Below are positions 48,431 through 59,084 of a stretch of 64,000 nt of DNA, piece after piece. This DNA comes from Prosopocoilus inquinatus. Lineage: Eukaryota; Arthropoda; Insecta; Coleoptera; Lucanidae. The notes beneath the pieces were generated by a model that saw only the letters and a list, made by a program, of their open reading frames with translations, was not told the DNA's origin and did not search any database. Position numbers and translations under genes: made by a program. The stretch is taken from the NCBI GenBank assembly GCA_036172665.1, contig CM069871.1:1860001-1924000 (forward strand), written 5' to 3'. Within the stretch, counting starts at the first letter, position 1. Every line of letters begins with the position of its first letter.

Positions 48431-48960
48431 GATGAACCAAGCAAAGAACTGATCCTTCCTGCATCGACAGTAACGATCATTTCCGTGCCCTTAAATTAAA
48501 AAGAATTAATCAGATAGCTTGTCTTTGTCGCAACCATAATCAGTAACGTCCACTGCTACGCCCTTACATTAAAGAGTAACCAATCACGGAGCTCACTCTT
48601 GTTGCAACGATAATTACTCTCTTTTGCGTGCCCTTATATTAAAAAGAACTAATCAGAGAGCCGCAATCATAACCAGTAACGCCCACTACTACGCCCTAAA
48701 ATTAAAGAGTAACCAATCACTGAGCTTGTTCTTGTTGCAACGATAATAACTTCCGTTTGCGTGCCCTTAAATTAAAGAGAACTAATCAGATAGCTTGTTT
48801 TGCCGCATTCATAACTAGTAACGCCCACTGCCACGCCCTCATAATAAAGAGTAACCAATCACAAAGCTTGTTCTTGCTGTGGCGATAATAGCGTCCATCG
48901 GCGTGCGCTTAAATTAAAGAGAGCTAATCAGAAAGCCGCAATCATAATTTTAGTCTTTAG
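48431..48960 (+). repeat. diverged extension of the CCAAT-box repeat
   Basis: Units with ATTAAAGAGTAACCAATCAC and TTGTTGCAACGATAAT continue with more divergence, alternating with ATTAAA(G/A)AGAACTAATCAGA. Confidence 0.85.
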
Positions 48961-49910
48961 GGGTAAAAATGTTTAAACAAAAAAAGAAATAACTTTTGAA
49001 ATTGGGCGTTGCCGTTGTCGGTATTGCTTCATCGTTGCAGTGCAGTTCATCGTTTGGGGGCGTTGAAATGGGCCTCTTTACTCAAGGTCACGCTCAAGAT
49101 CGATTTCCTCTCAATACATCACGTCCTCTGACTGGTTATTTCTTAATTTAGGGCCGTCGAAGTGGGCTTCGTTCAAATTTATTTTACGCGCAGAAATAAT
49201 GTGAGGTTTAAATTTTGATTTATAAACACCGAATGAAACGTATTTCTTATTTGAAGGACGTCAGCTTCGGCTTTAAATTCAACGAAGTTTGGGTTGATAC
49301 AAAGAAGAAGAAAAAAAAGATTGAAAAAGTAAAGAAATAAGAACGAAACGACCGAGCAAATAGATTTATAACAGTAAACTTGTTTTCGCATTCATAAACG
49401 TTAAGTAAGAGTCGGGCCCAAATTAAACATGAAAGCTCCTTGTAAACACAACCGGGCGTACTGTTTTCGTTAATATCCGACGCGCCGCCGCCGTATCGAT
49501 AAATTGATTTAAGGCACGTTCTGCAATGTGCTTGTGCAGCTCGTTCGTTAGAAAAACAAAAACAAACTTATTAATTCGCCCGGGAGTGCTTAACGCGCTC
49601 GTTATTCTTTCGCACATCCGTCTTGTAAACATTCAATTAGGTACATAGTTCTATTCGATGCAAGATTTATGCCATTAATTCCAGCAATTTATTTCATAAG
49701 CAAATGTTCGATTTAACGCCGTAACCGGGGGCTTAGTAATTTTATATCGCTGATAAGATAAGACGACACTGTATTAAATAAATACAGTCAGTCAGAATCT
49801 AAAATCGTTTTGCCCATTTGTATACGCACTAATTTAATTTTCGCTCGCAGCATCGCGTTGCGTTAACATTGTAAGTAATAGGCAAAGGATAAGCACAGAG
49901 CGCCGCTCGC
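48961..49910. other. single-copy non-coding sequence
   Basis: Unique sequence with a few GC-richer patches. No gene or RNA seen. Confidence 0.5.
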
Positions 49911-50500
49911 GATTAATTAAGTCCGATTAACTTTTGTTTTGACGGTTGGATCATCTTGTAATTTTGTGAAATGCTCCAGCGGAGTATTCTACGCAATCCT
50001 ACCAAGTTTCATCCCCATTGCACGGTTCGAACAATTGTTATGCAAGAAATTCTGCGCTTCCAAAAAACATTTTTTCTTGTTTAAACGTTTTTATCCCTGA
50101 TGACATAAGGTATTGTGACGTCAGAAGCGGCACTGTTCCAAAAAAAACGCCCTCGGTCGCGCCAAATAAAAGGATTCGAGTTCTTACACTCCCTTTCAGA
50201 TCTTTAGGGAACGCTTACGGCATGGAGTAGGCAGTTAGAGACCGTCCCCAGCGCTCCTTTATTTTAATCTACCCTATAAAATAAATAATACACAAAGAAT
50301 AGGTATGTATAGAGCGTCAAACAATCATCGGCCAAAATTAAGTTCGATTAACTTTTGTTTAAACCATTGGATCACTTTGTAATTTTGTAGGAACGTCCAG
50401 TATGGTATCCTAGATAATCAAACCAAATTTCATCACGATTGCACGGCTAGAAAAATTGTTACGTAGTACTTCCGCGCTTCCGAAACGCAAATTAACGTGT
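49911..50500 (+). repeat. two diverged copies of a ~170 bp dispersed repeat
   Basis: 49915-50085 and 50335-50495 share GATTAACTTTTGTTT, TTGGATCA-CTT, TTGTAATTTTGT and TTTCATC-CATTGCACGG-like segments in the same order. Element type unknown. Confidence 0.75.
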
Positions 50501-52440
50501 TTCTGCACGGTGAATTCCCCTCGTAGATAGCATCAAGGTAAAGCTCACGAAAAGCGCTGTCTAATGACGTAAACAAAACCCTGGATCAACTGAGAAATAA
50601 AAATAATTTTCTTTGTTTAAACATTTTTACTCCTCCTAGTTTTTTCTTTCTTTTGAATGCTGTTTGTTTTTATTTTAATTTGGTTCTTCTCTTTTTCCAT
50701 TCGTTTAATATTATCTTATGTTTTAATCATCTGTCAATTGTATTTTGTTTTTGTTTAATTTCATCGATCCTCTCTCTATCGATAATGCAAACTAAAAACA
50801 AAAGCGAATCGCCGAGCGTAACAAAAAATAATCAACGCAATAAAAGAGTTCCATTTACAAATATTTTGATATTCCTTTCTCATTTGCATTTGCTTAGTCT
50901 TATTTTTAATTTCATCAATCCTCTGTCAATCATATTTTGTTTTTGATTATTTGTAAATCAAAAACAAGATACGAAACAACAAAATAAAACAAAAGCGCAT
51001 CGACGACACAAAACAAAATCCAGTCGCCGTCATTTTATAAATCTTTTGATTTTAATTTAATTTTGTCGATCCGTTTTCATTTTCTTTTGTTTTATTGCTT
51101 ATATTGAATAAATTGAATAAAGCAAACTGTATTTATAAATATTTATTTTTTTCCTTATTTGCGTACGACGTCTTTTTCTAAAGTAAATATTTCATCTTTG
51201 TTTAACTTCGTCGATCGTCTTTTGTTTTATTTTGTTGATTATTTTTAAATTCATTCCATTATTCGCTTCTTGTTCTTTGTTTCTTTTGATTTTTATTTAA
51301 GCGAATCGATTTTCCTTTTTTTTTTTATTTATTCATTGTTTTCCTTTCTGTTTTTTTCATTGATTCTTTGTCGGTAACGCAAACGCAAAACGAAGACGAA
51401 GCGAACCAAAAAATCAAATGAAACAAAAGACAATCGATCGGTGGATGTCATTTTACTGTCATTTTTACCTTTTATTTCAATTTTATCGATCGATTTTCAT
51501 TTTTTTTTTGTTAGTCCCTTTTTCCTTGTTTTCACCGCCGATGTTTTCCTCATTTGTACTTCCCATTTTTTTTTTAATATTCATTTTGATTTTGTTTAAT
51601 TTATTGATCGTCTTTTGTTTTATTTGGTCTGTTTGTTGTTCGTTTCGTTCTGCAGTCGACTTTCGGTTTTTCGTTTTTTTTTTATTTTTATTTTATCCGA
51701 TCGATTTTTTGTACTTTTTTGTTTCTTTCTTGTTTTGTTGTTCCGTCTCTTGTTTTGCTTTGTTCTGTTGTTCATCTTTCGTTCTGCGTTTGTATTTAAT
51801 AAAATAATTTTACTACATTCGTTTTATTTAATTTATTGTTTTGTCGTTTTTTGTTTCGTTGTTTTCGTCTTTCGTTTTCATTTCTGCGTTCGATAAATTT
51901 TTGATTTTTATTGTTCCCATTTTTGTTTTGTTTTGTTGATCGTCTTTTGTTGCTTCATTTTATCGATTATTTTGTTTTTCAATCTCACGTTCACTTTTAG
52001 TTTTTTTTTTTGCTTTCGCGGTTTGATTTTATTGTTCCCATTTTTTTAAATTTATTGATCGTCTTTTGTTGCTTCATTTTATTGATTGTTTTGTGTTTCA
52101 ATCTCTCGTTCACTTTTATAGTTTTTCGCTTCCGCCACCCTTCCCTTTCATATTTTTTTTTCGATTTTTATTACTATTTAATTTCAACGATCTTTTCTTG
52201 TCTGTTTAATTGACTTTTGTTGCATTTTGTAATTCGCCTCTAGCTTCATTTTATACATAGTTCGTGTTTTGTTTTATTTTGTTGTCCGTTTTTGTTTTCA
52301 CGTGCGTTCAGTTTGTTTTTATTGTTCCTCTTTTTCTATTATTGTTTGCCCCAAATCTACCCAATTTTTGGATAAAAATACCTGGCTGCATAAATATTCC
52401 GGTATTTCCCCCACCAAATTTTATTTACCGGATGTATTAC
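50501..52440 (+). repeat. T-rich low-complexity block with GATCGTCTTTTGTT boxes
   Basis: Similar in composition to 15036-19760. GATCGTCTTTTGTTT occurs at about 51215 and 51605, and GATCGTCTTTTGTTGC near 51936 and 52055. Some sequence precedes the dense T tract (50590 onward). Frames of up to 129 codons are Phe/Leu-rich by-products. Confidence 0.7.
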
Positions 52441-52446
52441 CATCAC

Positions 52447-52710
52447 TAATCAAGAGATGGCGCTCTGAATAATTCTTGTCATGCCGTTATGATTCTCAAT
52501 TTTGAAACGTAATTTTGAAACTAAAATTATTGTGCAGGCGATGCAAATCGTTTTCGATTGCAGTGAAAACTTTGAGCAGCTGTTTCAGCCCTACTTGAGG
52601 CTTCTCCTGCAATGTCAGGTCAAAAAGCGATCGTAGGATGTCGCTGTTTTATCTCTAGCTACTAACTTGGTCAAGAGATGGCGTTTCGAAAGATTCTCGC
52701 CACGCGCGCC
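52447..52710. repeat. direct repeats flanking a decayed hammerhead element
   Basis: TCAAGAGATGGCG begins at ~52449 and again at ~52671, each followed by similar GAA-ATTCT sequence. They bracket the decayed element at ~52530-52661. Confidence 0.6.
52530..52661 (-). pseudogene. decayed copy of the hammerhead-bearing element
   Basis: This copy shares with 54859-55090 the segment GATTGCAGTGAAAAC, the stem III block GCTGTTTCAGCCC (plus strand) and the 3' part CAATGTCAGGTCAAAAAGCG through GCTGTTTTATCT. The CTGATGA half of the ribozyme core is missing, so it cannot be a hammerhead now. Confidence 0.75.
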
Positions 52711-53588
52711 ATGACTTTGTATTTTCGTTTTAGCTTTAAAATTGTGTAGCTTTAAACCACAGTAAAAAAAAACAATGGGTAGTAGCGCGGGCGTCCGAAA
52801 CGTGCACGAGAATATATTTTAACGTTGGCCGCATTAAGTGAACGGTCAAATTGTACAAAATCGTCAAGTCAGCGGTCCGACTAAATCCTCCCTCTGGCCA
52901 ATCACCAATTGAGAAAAGTGATCACGTGATTTGGTTTGACCACTTCGACCGTTCACTTACCGCAGCCTTTATCTCCTGCTGAAAGATTAAACACCGTGCT
53001 CTCTCGCGCATTGATATTCGAACCCCTCTTTCAGCTGTCGCTCTCGCAATTGATCTAGCGCTTTCATGCACATATCCGAGTGCTCCTGTCGCGTCACCTA
53101 ATACATCGTTCACCGTGCTTCAAACTCATATATTCAGAGCTCGGTCCGAGTAACGATGCGAAAATTTACCACTGCAGCGCCCGTGTCAGAGCAAATTATG
53201 GGGTCAGATATTATACTTTCGGATTTGATTGTTAATTTTCCTCGAACGTCGCGCGTCGCGTACACCGAACGGTCCTCATTTGCAATTTAAATCTGTATAA
53301 TCCGAACGGCGGAGGAGGAGGTGGAGGAGGGAGCTTCGGCAAACCGCATATCGAGCTTGCAACTGCATTATTAATGCATCCACAAACAACATAGAGGAGG
53401 GTTTCCTTAAGTCCGTGCCTGTCATCGCCGCGCTATGCTTTTGAACAATCAAAAGATAAGAGTTTGTATTGCACGGAAACGAAAGTCAGATGAGATGGTA
53501 GATTGCATTAAATAATTTTCAAAGGGCGGCGCGGCGAGCAGACAGGGACGTATCGAGGAATAAATATGTACATACGAGTATCTATGTA
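52711..53588. other. single-copy sequence
   Basis: Unique, relatively GC-rich in places. Contains the inverted repeat at 52828-52967 and a GGAGGAGG tract near 53310-53330. No gene called. Confidence 0.5.
52828..52967. repeat. inverted repeat, ~35 bp arms
   Basis: Left arm GCCGCATTAAGTGAACGGTC (52829 onward) pairs with GACCGTTCACTTACCGCAGC (right, ~52947-52966), with weaker pairing further in. The loop contains the palindrome ATCACGTGAT. Confidence 0.75.
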
Positions 53589-53699
53589 CAGTCGCGATCA
53601 AGCGAATCGAGACCGATTGACAGTTTTGTAACTCTTACCACCAGAGTCGATAAGAGCGCGGTTAGCTCGCAGCGGTCTCGTTTAGATTGATCGCGACTG
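53589..53699. mobile_element. 111 bp Tc1/mariner-like MITE
   Basis: Ends CAGTCGCGATCAA and TTGATCGCGACTG are perfect inverted repeats. An inner GAGACCG/CGGTCTC pair continues the stem. It is flanked by TA on both sides. Too short to encode anything. Confidence 0.9.
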
Positions 53700-53701
53700 T
53701 A

Positions 53702-54119
53702 CATTCCCGGTAACGAAAGATCTTTTCGCTTCATTTCAGTTTTATCAGATTGTTGCGTTTTGAGTGGGTTGGTAGGTGCATAATTTGAATAGATTCGGGC
53801 GCAGCTGTCTGCTCTGCTAATTAAAATTAATGAGCGCCCATTTTCCGCGCATAAACGCAGCCTTGTGTTTTGCTTTTAATTTTAGTTTAATCCGGACGTG
53901 CATTTGTTTCCAAGTGGGATTTGTTTAGCGCGCACACACACACACGTACACACCGATGTGATGCGATGATGTTGAGGTTATCATTGCTTCATAATCATAA
54001 TGTATGAGATACCTATGGGATTTATCGCATTCACTTCGATGATATAATCTTCAACAAGCAATCTCAAGAAAGGAAAAATGAAAAACAATAAATACAACGG
54101 CTACAAACTGAATGAAATA
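53702..54119. other. single-copy sequence
   Basis: Unique sequence with a short CA tract at ~53934-53944. No gene seen. Confidence 0.5.
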
Positions 54120-54121
54120 TA

Positions 54122-54798
54122 CCGGGTGCCTCAATAAGCGTGGCGATCGGAAATAAATGTATTTACAGAAAACTGTAATACCTACCTACAGCTTCGTGAG
54201 AAAAAAAAAATATGATTAATGTGAGGAAGAAGAATAAGTCAGATATTAAATAATGAAAGCAACGAACAGTAAACCTCAATCGGACAAGGTTACTTGTGGT
54301 CTCTTTCTCGATATGAGCAAAGCTTTCGATAGCATCAATCACTTCATAATCCTTGAAAAATTAGAAATTTACGAGGGGCCTCCCAAAAAAATCCTTTCTA
54401 ACAAATCTGTCAGACAAATCTAAAAAAATCTACTAGAATCCCTTCTGTCAAACAAATCTTAAAATTGGTGGAAGAATTTTGTCTGCTTACCAAACTGTAG
54501 AAAAGGGCGCCCCCCCGAGGCTCAGTACTCGGGCCGCTTTCGTTTACGATTTATATAAATGACCTCCAAAGTGTTCTTATCGTAACATAGTTAGTTCTAT
54601 TTGACTCGTCACAAATCATAAGCTTCAGTAAGAACGAAGAGATTATAACCCTAACTCATAACTCCATTGAGAACCTCACATGGTCAGATGGTTCATAATG
54701 AATGATCTAAAAATTAAATAAAAATAATAATAATTGTATATAGGTATTACAATTTTCTGTATACCCCCTGGTCGCCCCGCTCTTATTGGAACACCCGG
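54122..54798. mobile_element. 677 bp Tc1/mariner-like element containing a LINE fragment
   Basis: The left end CCGGGTGCCTCAATAAG matches the inverted right end CCGGGTGTTCCAATAAG. The similarity runs on to ACAGAAAA-TGTAATACCT, making TIRs of ~70 bp. TA flanks both sides. No transposase; the interior is the LINE fragment at 54271-54720. A second right end of the same family lies at 58261-58318. Confidence 0.8.
54271..54720 (+). pseudogene. LINE reverse-transcriptase fragment (frame-disrupted)
   Basis: Plus strand, frame 54271: FLDMSKAFDSINH is the non-LTR retrotransposon RT motif A, with the catalytic Asp in LDMSKAFD. About 190 bp later, in a separate segment, GAPPRGSVLGPLSFTIYIND is motif B. 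The segment between is damaged and motif C (YADD type) is missing. The fragment ends near a (TAA)n-like tail at ~54718-54735, as in I/Jockey-type elements. A related fragment lies at 55130-55375. Clade not assignable from this much. Confidence 0.85.
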
Positions 54799-54887
54799 TA
54801 CATGTCTCTTGTCTGTTGATTGATATCTAAGATTGTAACTGCGTTATTTTAATTATGATAAAATTTTGTTCCAAATCGTGTTTGATT

Positions 54888-54976
54888 GCAGTGAAAACCT
54901 CGAGCAGCCTCTGTGCAGCTATTTCAGCCCTCTTTGGGGTTTCATCAGCAGAGACGTAGCTCGACATTCCCACTGC
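54888..54976 (-). ncRNA. hammerhead ribozyme, type I, with long stem I (cleavage triplet GCA)
   Basis: Minus strand: CTGATGA (54942-54948), stem II of ~16 nt, GAAA (54922-54925), TAGCTGCA, cleavage position between 54914 and 54913. Stem I is extensive: GTCTCTG/CAGAGGC, then TCGAG/CTCGA, then GCAGTG/CACTGC at the outer end, with GGAA opposite TTTT. This near-continuous pairing around the conserved core is hard to explain by chance. The base before the cleavage nucleotide is C, not U, so ordinary activity is doubtful. Confidence 0.85.
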
Positions 54977-55028
54977 AGACCAAAAACGACTTGTCCAATT
55001 TATTCGCAATTACTATGTAATAGTGATG

Positions 55029-55090
55029 AACAGATAAAACAGCAATGTCAGGTCAAAAAGCGATCGTAGGATGTCGCTGTTTTATCTGTT
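55029..55090. repeat. perfect 15 bp hairpin at the element's end
   Basis: AACAGATAAAACAGC (55029-55043) is the exact reverse complement of GCTGTTTTATCTGTT (55076-55090), around a 32 nt loop that is conserved in the decayed copy at ~52610-52650. Confidence 0.9.
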
Positions 55091-55129
55091 ACATATTATA
55101 ATAAGCCAGTAACGTGATATAGGTGCACG

Positions 55130-55378
55130 TACTTACTTGGGCGTCCCCCAAGGCTCAATACTCGGACCGCTTTCGTTTACGATTTACACAAATGACCTCC
55201 CAAAGTGTTCTGATCATAAAACTCTGATTCGTCACAAATCATAAGCTTCAGTAAGAAGGACGACACTATAACCCTAATTCATAACTCACATTGAGAACCT
55301 CACATGGTCAGATGGTTCATAATGAATGAACTCAAATGAAATCATAACCGTATCTAATAATAATAATAATAATTGCAT
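55130..55378 (+). pseudogene. second LINE fragment with (TAA)n tail
   Basis: GVPQGSILGPLSFTIYTNDL (about 55140-55199) is RT motif B, closely related to the copy at ~54500. Downstream sequence (CCTCACATGGTCAGATGG) matches that copy, and the fragment ends in a (TAA)n tail at ~55356-55372. 5'-truncated and out of frame. Confidence 0.85.
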
Positions 55379-55379
55379 A

Positions 55380-55480
55380 CAGTGTGTCCTCGGATTCAGT
55401 TCGCGATACGTATAATGGACCAAAAATTTTCCGAATTCCGATTTCATATTTTGCAATTCATGTCTGCTTGGTGCATTATC
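55380..55480 (+). mobile_element. left-end fragment of the CAGTGYGTCC TIR family
   Basis: After TA, CAGTGTGTCCTCGGATTC and then GATACGTATAATGGACC match the left TIR of the element at 55837. Similarity ends near GTCTGCTTGGTGC. No matching right end of its own was seen. Confidence 0.7.
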
Positions 55481-55836
55481 GTCGTGCCTTCGTGTTTTTC
55501 CTTCCCCCCTACTTCTTCATGTAACGGTGGAAGGGCGGAGGTCGCTCTAAGTTCACTGATTTTTCTGAACAATAACGAAAAAAAAAGAAAGAAAGAAAGA
55601 AAGAATCCCAATTATCTAAAGTGCGAAGCTGGAATAATTAACAATTAGGAGCTTTCGAAGGAAGACACCAAACTGATATACAACATTCAAAAGGAAAGTA
55701 AAGTAAAATATAAATGAACGGGGAGGCTGTGGAAATCCTTCCAGGCTTGAAACTGTGTACGTAAATGAACTGCCTCAAATACCTTAACTGTGGTTCGACA
55801 TCATGCAGATAAGTTTACTCAGAGGGATCGCATATA
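55481..55836. other. sequence between transposon copies
   Basis: Unique sequence with a GAAA-type A-rich tract at 55577-55602. No gene seen. Confidence 0.4.
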
Positions 55837-58258
55837 CAGTGCGTCCCCGAATTGAGTTCGCGATATGTATAATGGACCAAAAATGTTTGAATTCCGATTT
55901 CGTATTCGATTGCAATTCAGGTCTGCTTGGTGCAAGAAGATGAATTCGTGACAAATTTCACCTCGAAAGCCTTCAAGGTGGCGGAATTAACACAAGAAGA
56001 AATAAAATATGTGTAGGAAAAGTCGTAATCCTTTCGAATTTAGAAGAAAATTTTACTGACATAAAATGATTTTCGTTTGAAATTATAGAAATATACCAAA
56101 TTTCAGCGACCTATTCACTCATTTGTTTTTTTTTTCTACTTCATAATTGCATCATTTTTATTCTGATTATTTTTTATTCATCTGCTCATTTTAAATGGTA
56201 GATACAATTTAATTATTCTCACTTTTTTATATTACACGTTCATTTCTCGCTTTTTGTTTTAATTTAATAAAACACGAGTGTTAACGTCTTGTATCACCGA
56301 TCTAAGTTAAAGCGATTCTTTTCTGTTTGCGAGATTTATTCTTGTCTTTGTTTGTTGCGTGCGCTAAGAATACTCTGTTTTCCTTTTTTCGTTTTTTAAG
56401 CGACCGATTTTTTTCCTTCAACTTTCCTTCGTTCGGTCCTGTGCTAGACTTTCTTTTTATTTTGAATAATTTTTCGGTTTGACTTTAAGCGTTCGTTTTT
56501 TGATCGATGTTTTCACTTTCCAAAATTTGTTTTCTTTTTTATTTATTGCTTGCGCAAGCCATTCTTCATTTCTCTTGACCTCGAAGATCGTTCGATCGTT
56601 TTTTGTTTTGTTTGTTGTTTAATTTACGTTTAGTTACTTTTTCCTATTTAGTTCTCAATTTGCCTTTTTTTTATCCAAGTCAGAGTTGGTTTCTCTTTTA
56701 TTTTTTGGTTGAAATTTAAGCGATCGCGTTTTGTTTCTGAATTTTGTTCTTTTTTTTAATTTTCGAAGAATCAAATCCCGCCTAAGATACTTTCATTTTG
56801 TCTTCGATTTTTAATTTGATTGGGTTTGAGATTCACTTTTTTTAAGTTAAAGCGATGGTCTTTTGTTTCTGAAATATAATAAATTTTTGTTTGTTTGTTG
56901 CTCGCGCGAAGAACATTCTATGTGTTTCATTTTTTTAGCAAGATCGTTCGATCGTCTTTTGTTTTTTCTATTTTATTTTTTTCACCTATAAATTTTTTTG
57001 TGTTTTTTTTTCAATTTGCATTTGTCTATTTCAGGGTTATGTTTTTTTCTTTGTTTCGACTGATCTTTTGTTGTTTAAGTTTAAGCGATCACGTTTTGTT
57101 TCTAAATTTTGTTTTTTTTTTTAATTTTCAAAGAATCAAATCCCGCCTAAGATACTTTCATTTTTGTTTTCGATTCTTAATTCGATTGGGTTTGAGATTT
57201 CATCTTTTCAGTTAAAGCGATCGTCTTTTGTTTCTGAAATTTAATAAATTTTTGTTTGTTTGTTGGTCGGGCGAAGAACATTCTATGTTTTTCATTTTTT
57301 AGCAAGATCGTTCGATCGTCTTTTGTTTTTGCTATTTTATTTTATATCATCTATAAATTTTTTTGACTTTTTTTCAATTTGCCTTTGTCTATTTCAGGGT
57401 TATGTTTCTTTTCTTTGTTTTGACTGATCTTTTGTTGTTTAAGTTTAAGCGATCCTCTTTGTTGCCGAAGTTAGTTTCTTTTCTTTGCTTCAAATTCTCG
57501 AAAGAAAATTCTTTCCAAGGTACTTCCAATTGCCTCTTCGATTTTTATTATTTGATTGATGTTCTTGTTTTGAAAATTAAAGCGATTGTCTTTTGTTTCT
57601 GGAATTTGTTTTTGTTTCTTCTTTATTTGTCACTCGCGCGAAGGATTTTCTGCATTCCTTTTTTCATTTTATTTGGAAACATTGTTTTCTTTTTGTTTTT
57701 TTCTTTTTCTATTTGCATTTTGCTAATTTTTCCGACTTTTATTCATGAATTCCTTCCGGTCTCAGTCAGGCTTATTTTTATTTTGAATTTTTTGTTAATT
57801 TTTCCGACTTTTATTTATCAATTCCCCCGATCTGAGTTAGGCTTATTTTTATTTTGACCATTCATATTTCAGTCAGTTGTAAGAAATGAACGTCGTCAGG
57901 TGCTGACAGGGATGAACTATTATTTGAATATTTTATTTGTATTTTGATCAATAAATACGTAGATGGCGTTAATAATTTAGAACTTAACTGAAGTATTGTT
58001 TATGTGATTAGTGATTTTCCGTAATTCAATTTTTCTTTCTGGAATGTTAAAATTTGGCATATCTCCCTAATCTAAATTCAAAAGGAAGTCCGCAGATTTT
58101 TTCTTCTTGTGTTAATTCCGCTTCCTTGAAGAAATTCAACGTCAAATTTGGAGCACATTTATTTCGCGTTAAGCACACCTGAACTGCAAAACATGAAATC
58201 TAAATTCAAAAATTTTTTGGTCTATTTTATGCATCGCGGAGTCAATCCGGAGACACTC
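55837..58258. mobile_element. 2.4 kb TIR element with T-rich interior
   Basis: The left end CAGTGCGTCCCCGAATTG and the inverted right end GAGTGTCTCCGGATTGAC are followed by parallel segments (ATGGACCAAAAA / ATAGACCAAAAA, then GCGGAATTAACACAAGAAGA on both arms), giving TIRs of ~250 bp. TA lies on both sides, as in Tc1/mariner. There is no transposase. The interior (about 56110-57860) is T-rich repeat with GATCGTTCGATCG and TCTTTTGTTT boxes, related to blocks at 59480 and 62220. Frames there, up to 164 codons, are compositional. Confidence 0.75.
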
Positions 58259-58260
58259 TA

Positions 58261-58318
58261 ATTTTCTATACCTATACCCCCCGGTCGCCTCACTCTTATT
58301 GGGACACCCGGTACATGT
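58261..58318. mobile_element. right-end fragment of the CCGGGTG mariner-like family
   Basis: TCTTATTGGGACACCCGGTA and the adjoining TACCCCCCGGTCGCC match the right end at 54798. The element at 55837-58258 apparently inserted at a TA within this copy. Confidence 0.75.
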
Positions 58319-59084
58319 CTCCTGTTGATTGATATCTAAGAATGCAACTGCGTCATTTTAATTATTATAATAAGCCAGTACGTGGTGTGGGTGCACGTAC
58401 TTACTTATTTATTTTAATTTCGCTTAATATTTCTTTCACGATTTCCGCTGTTGGATTAAGTTAGGGGAACGCGCGCGTAATTTTTCTAGAGCCACGCACC
58501 TACGTACGTAAGTCGAATAGAGAATACGAATACGACGAATATGTGCCCGATTATAATTCTGTTGCTTTCGTGTAATATTCAATTATTTCAGCGAAAATAA
58601 TTTTTTGGCATTCGAAATGACGTGCGTTCGAATACCGTCACGTTTGGTGTTGGCGTTGGTTCGGTAAACGTATCGATGCTCTAGTCTAATGGGAATCAGC
58701 TGATTTGTAATTTGACGGGTTTTAAGATTCATTTATTAAACAAATTATTTTTAGGAAAGAAAACGGTGCTCTCCGTTTTTCGTAAAAGTCTCTTTTTAAG
58801 GAAAACATTTTTTTTTTTAATATGCGCGAAGCTTTTAAACGCAATGCATCCACCGGTAGACGTCGTGCGCAATTGTCCATTCTTCTATTTAATTTTGATA
58901 TTAAATATTTTTGCCTATCCTTGATTTGAAGCCACAATGTAACACGTGTGCGTTCTTTCTTCAGGAAAATAAAATAAAAAAAAACTATTATTACATTTCG
59001 TCAGAATTTTTCGTTTTTATTAATTTCATCAATTTCACAAAAGTGTTTCTTTGATTCTTTATTTTCAGAAAAGCAAAAGTGATC
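58319..59084. other. single-copy sequence, including an empty-site homologue
   Basis: 58319-58430 matches the flanks of the hammerhead insertion at 54859-55090 without the insert. The rest is unique. No gene seen. Confidence 0.5.

Larger units (their letters stand above)
54859..55090 (-). mobile_element. ~230 bp insertion carrying a hammerhead motif and a terminal hairpin
   Basis: The surrounding sequence (ATATCTAAGA.TG.AACTGCGT through AAGCCAGTA) recurs at 58332-58410 without the insert, so that locus is a related empty site. The insert lies between two short AATTAT/ATTATAAT flanks; exact duplication bounds are blurred by AT repeats. It holds the ribozyme (54888-54976) and a hairpin at 55029-55090. 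Confidence 0.75.

Noticed and set aside
52930..53113. Minus-strand frame of 63 codons as a small gene
   Set aside because: It overlaps an inverted repeat arm and has no recognisable product.
57363..57857. 164-codon frame inside the TIR element as a transposase
   Set aside because: No catalytic DD(E/D) pattern or DNA-binding domain. It is a Phe/Leu-rich translation of T-rich repeat.
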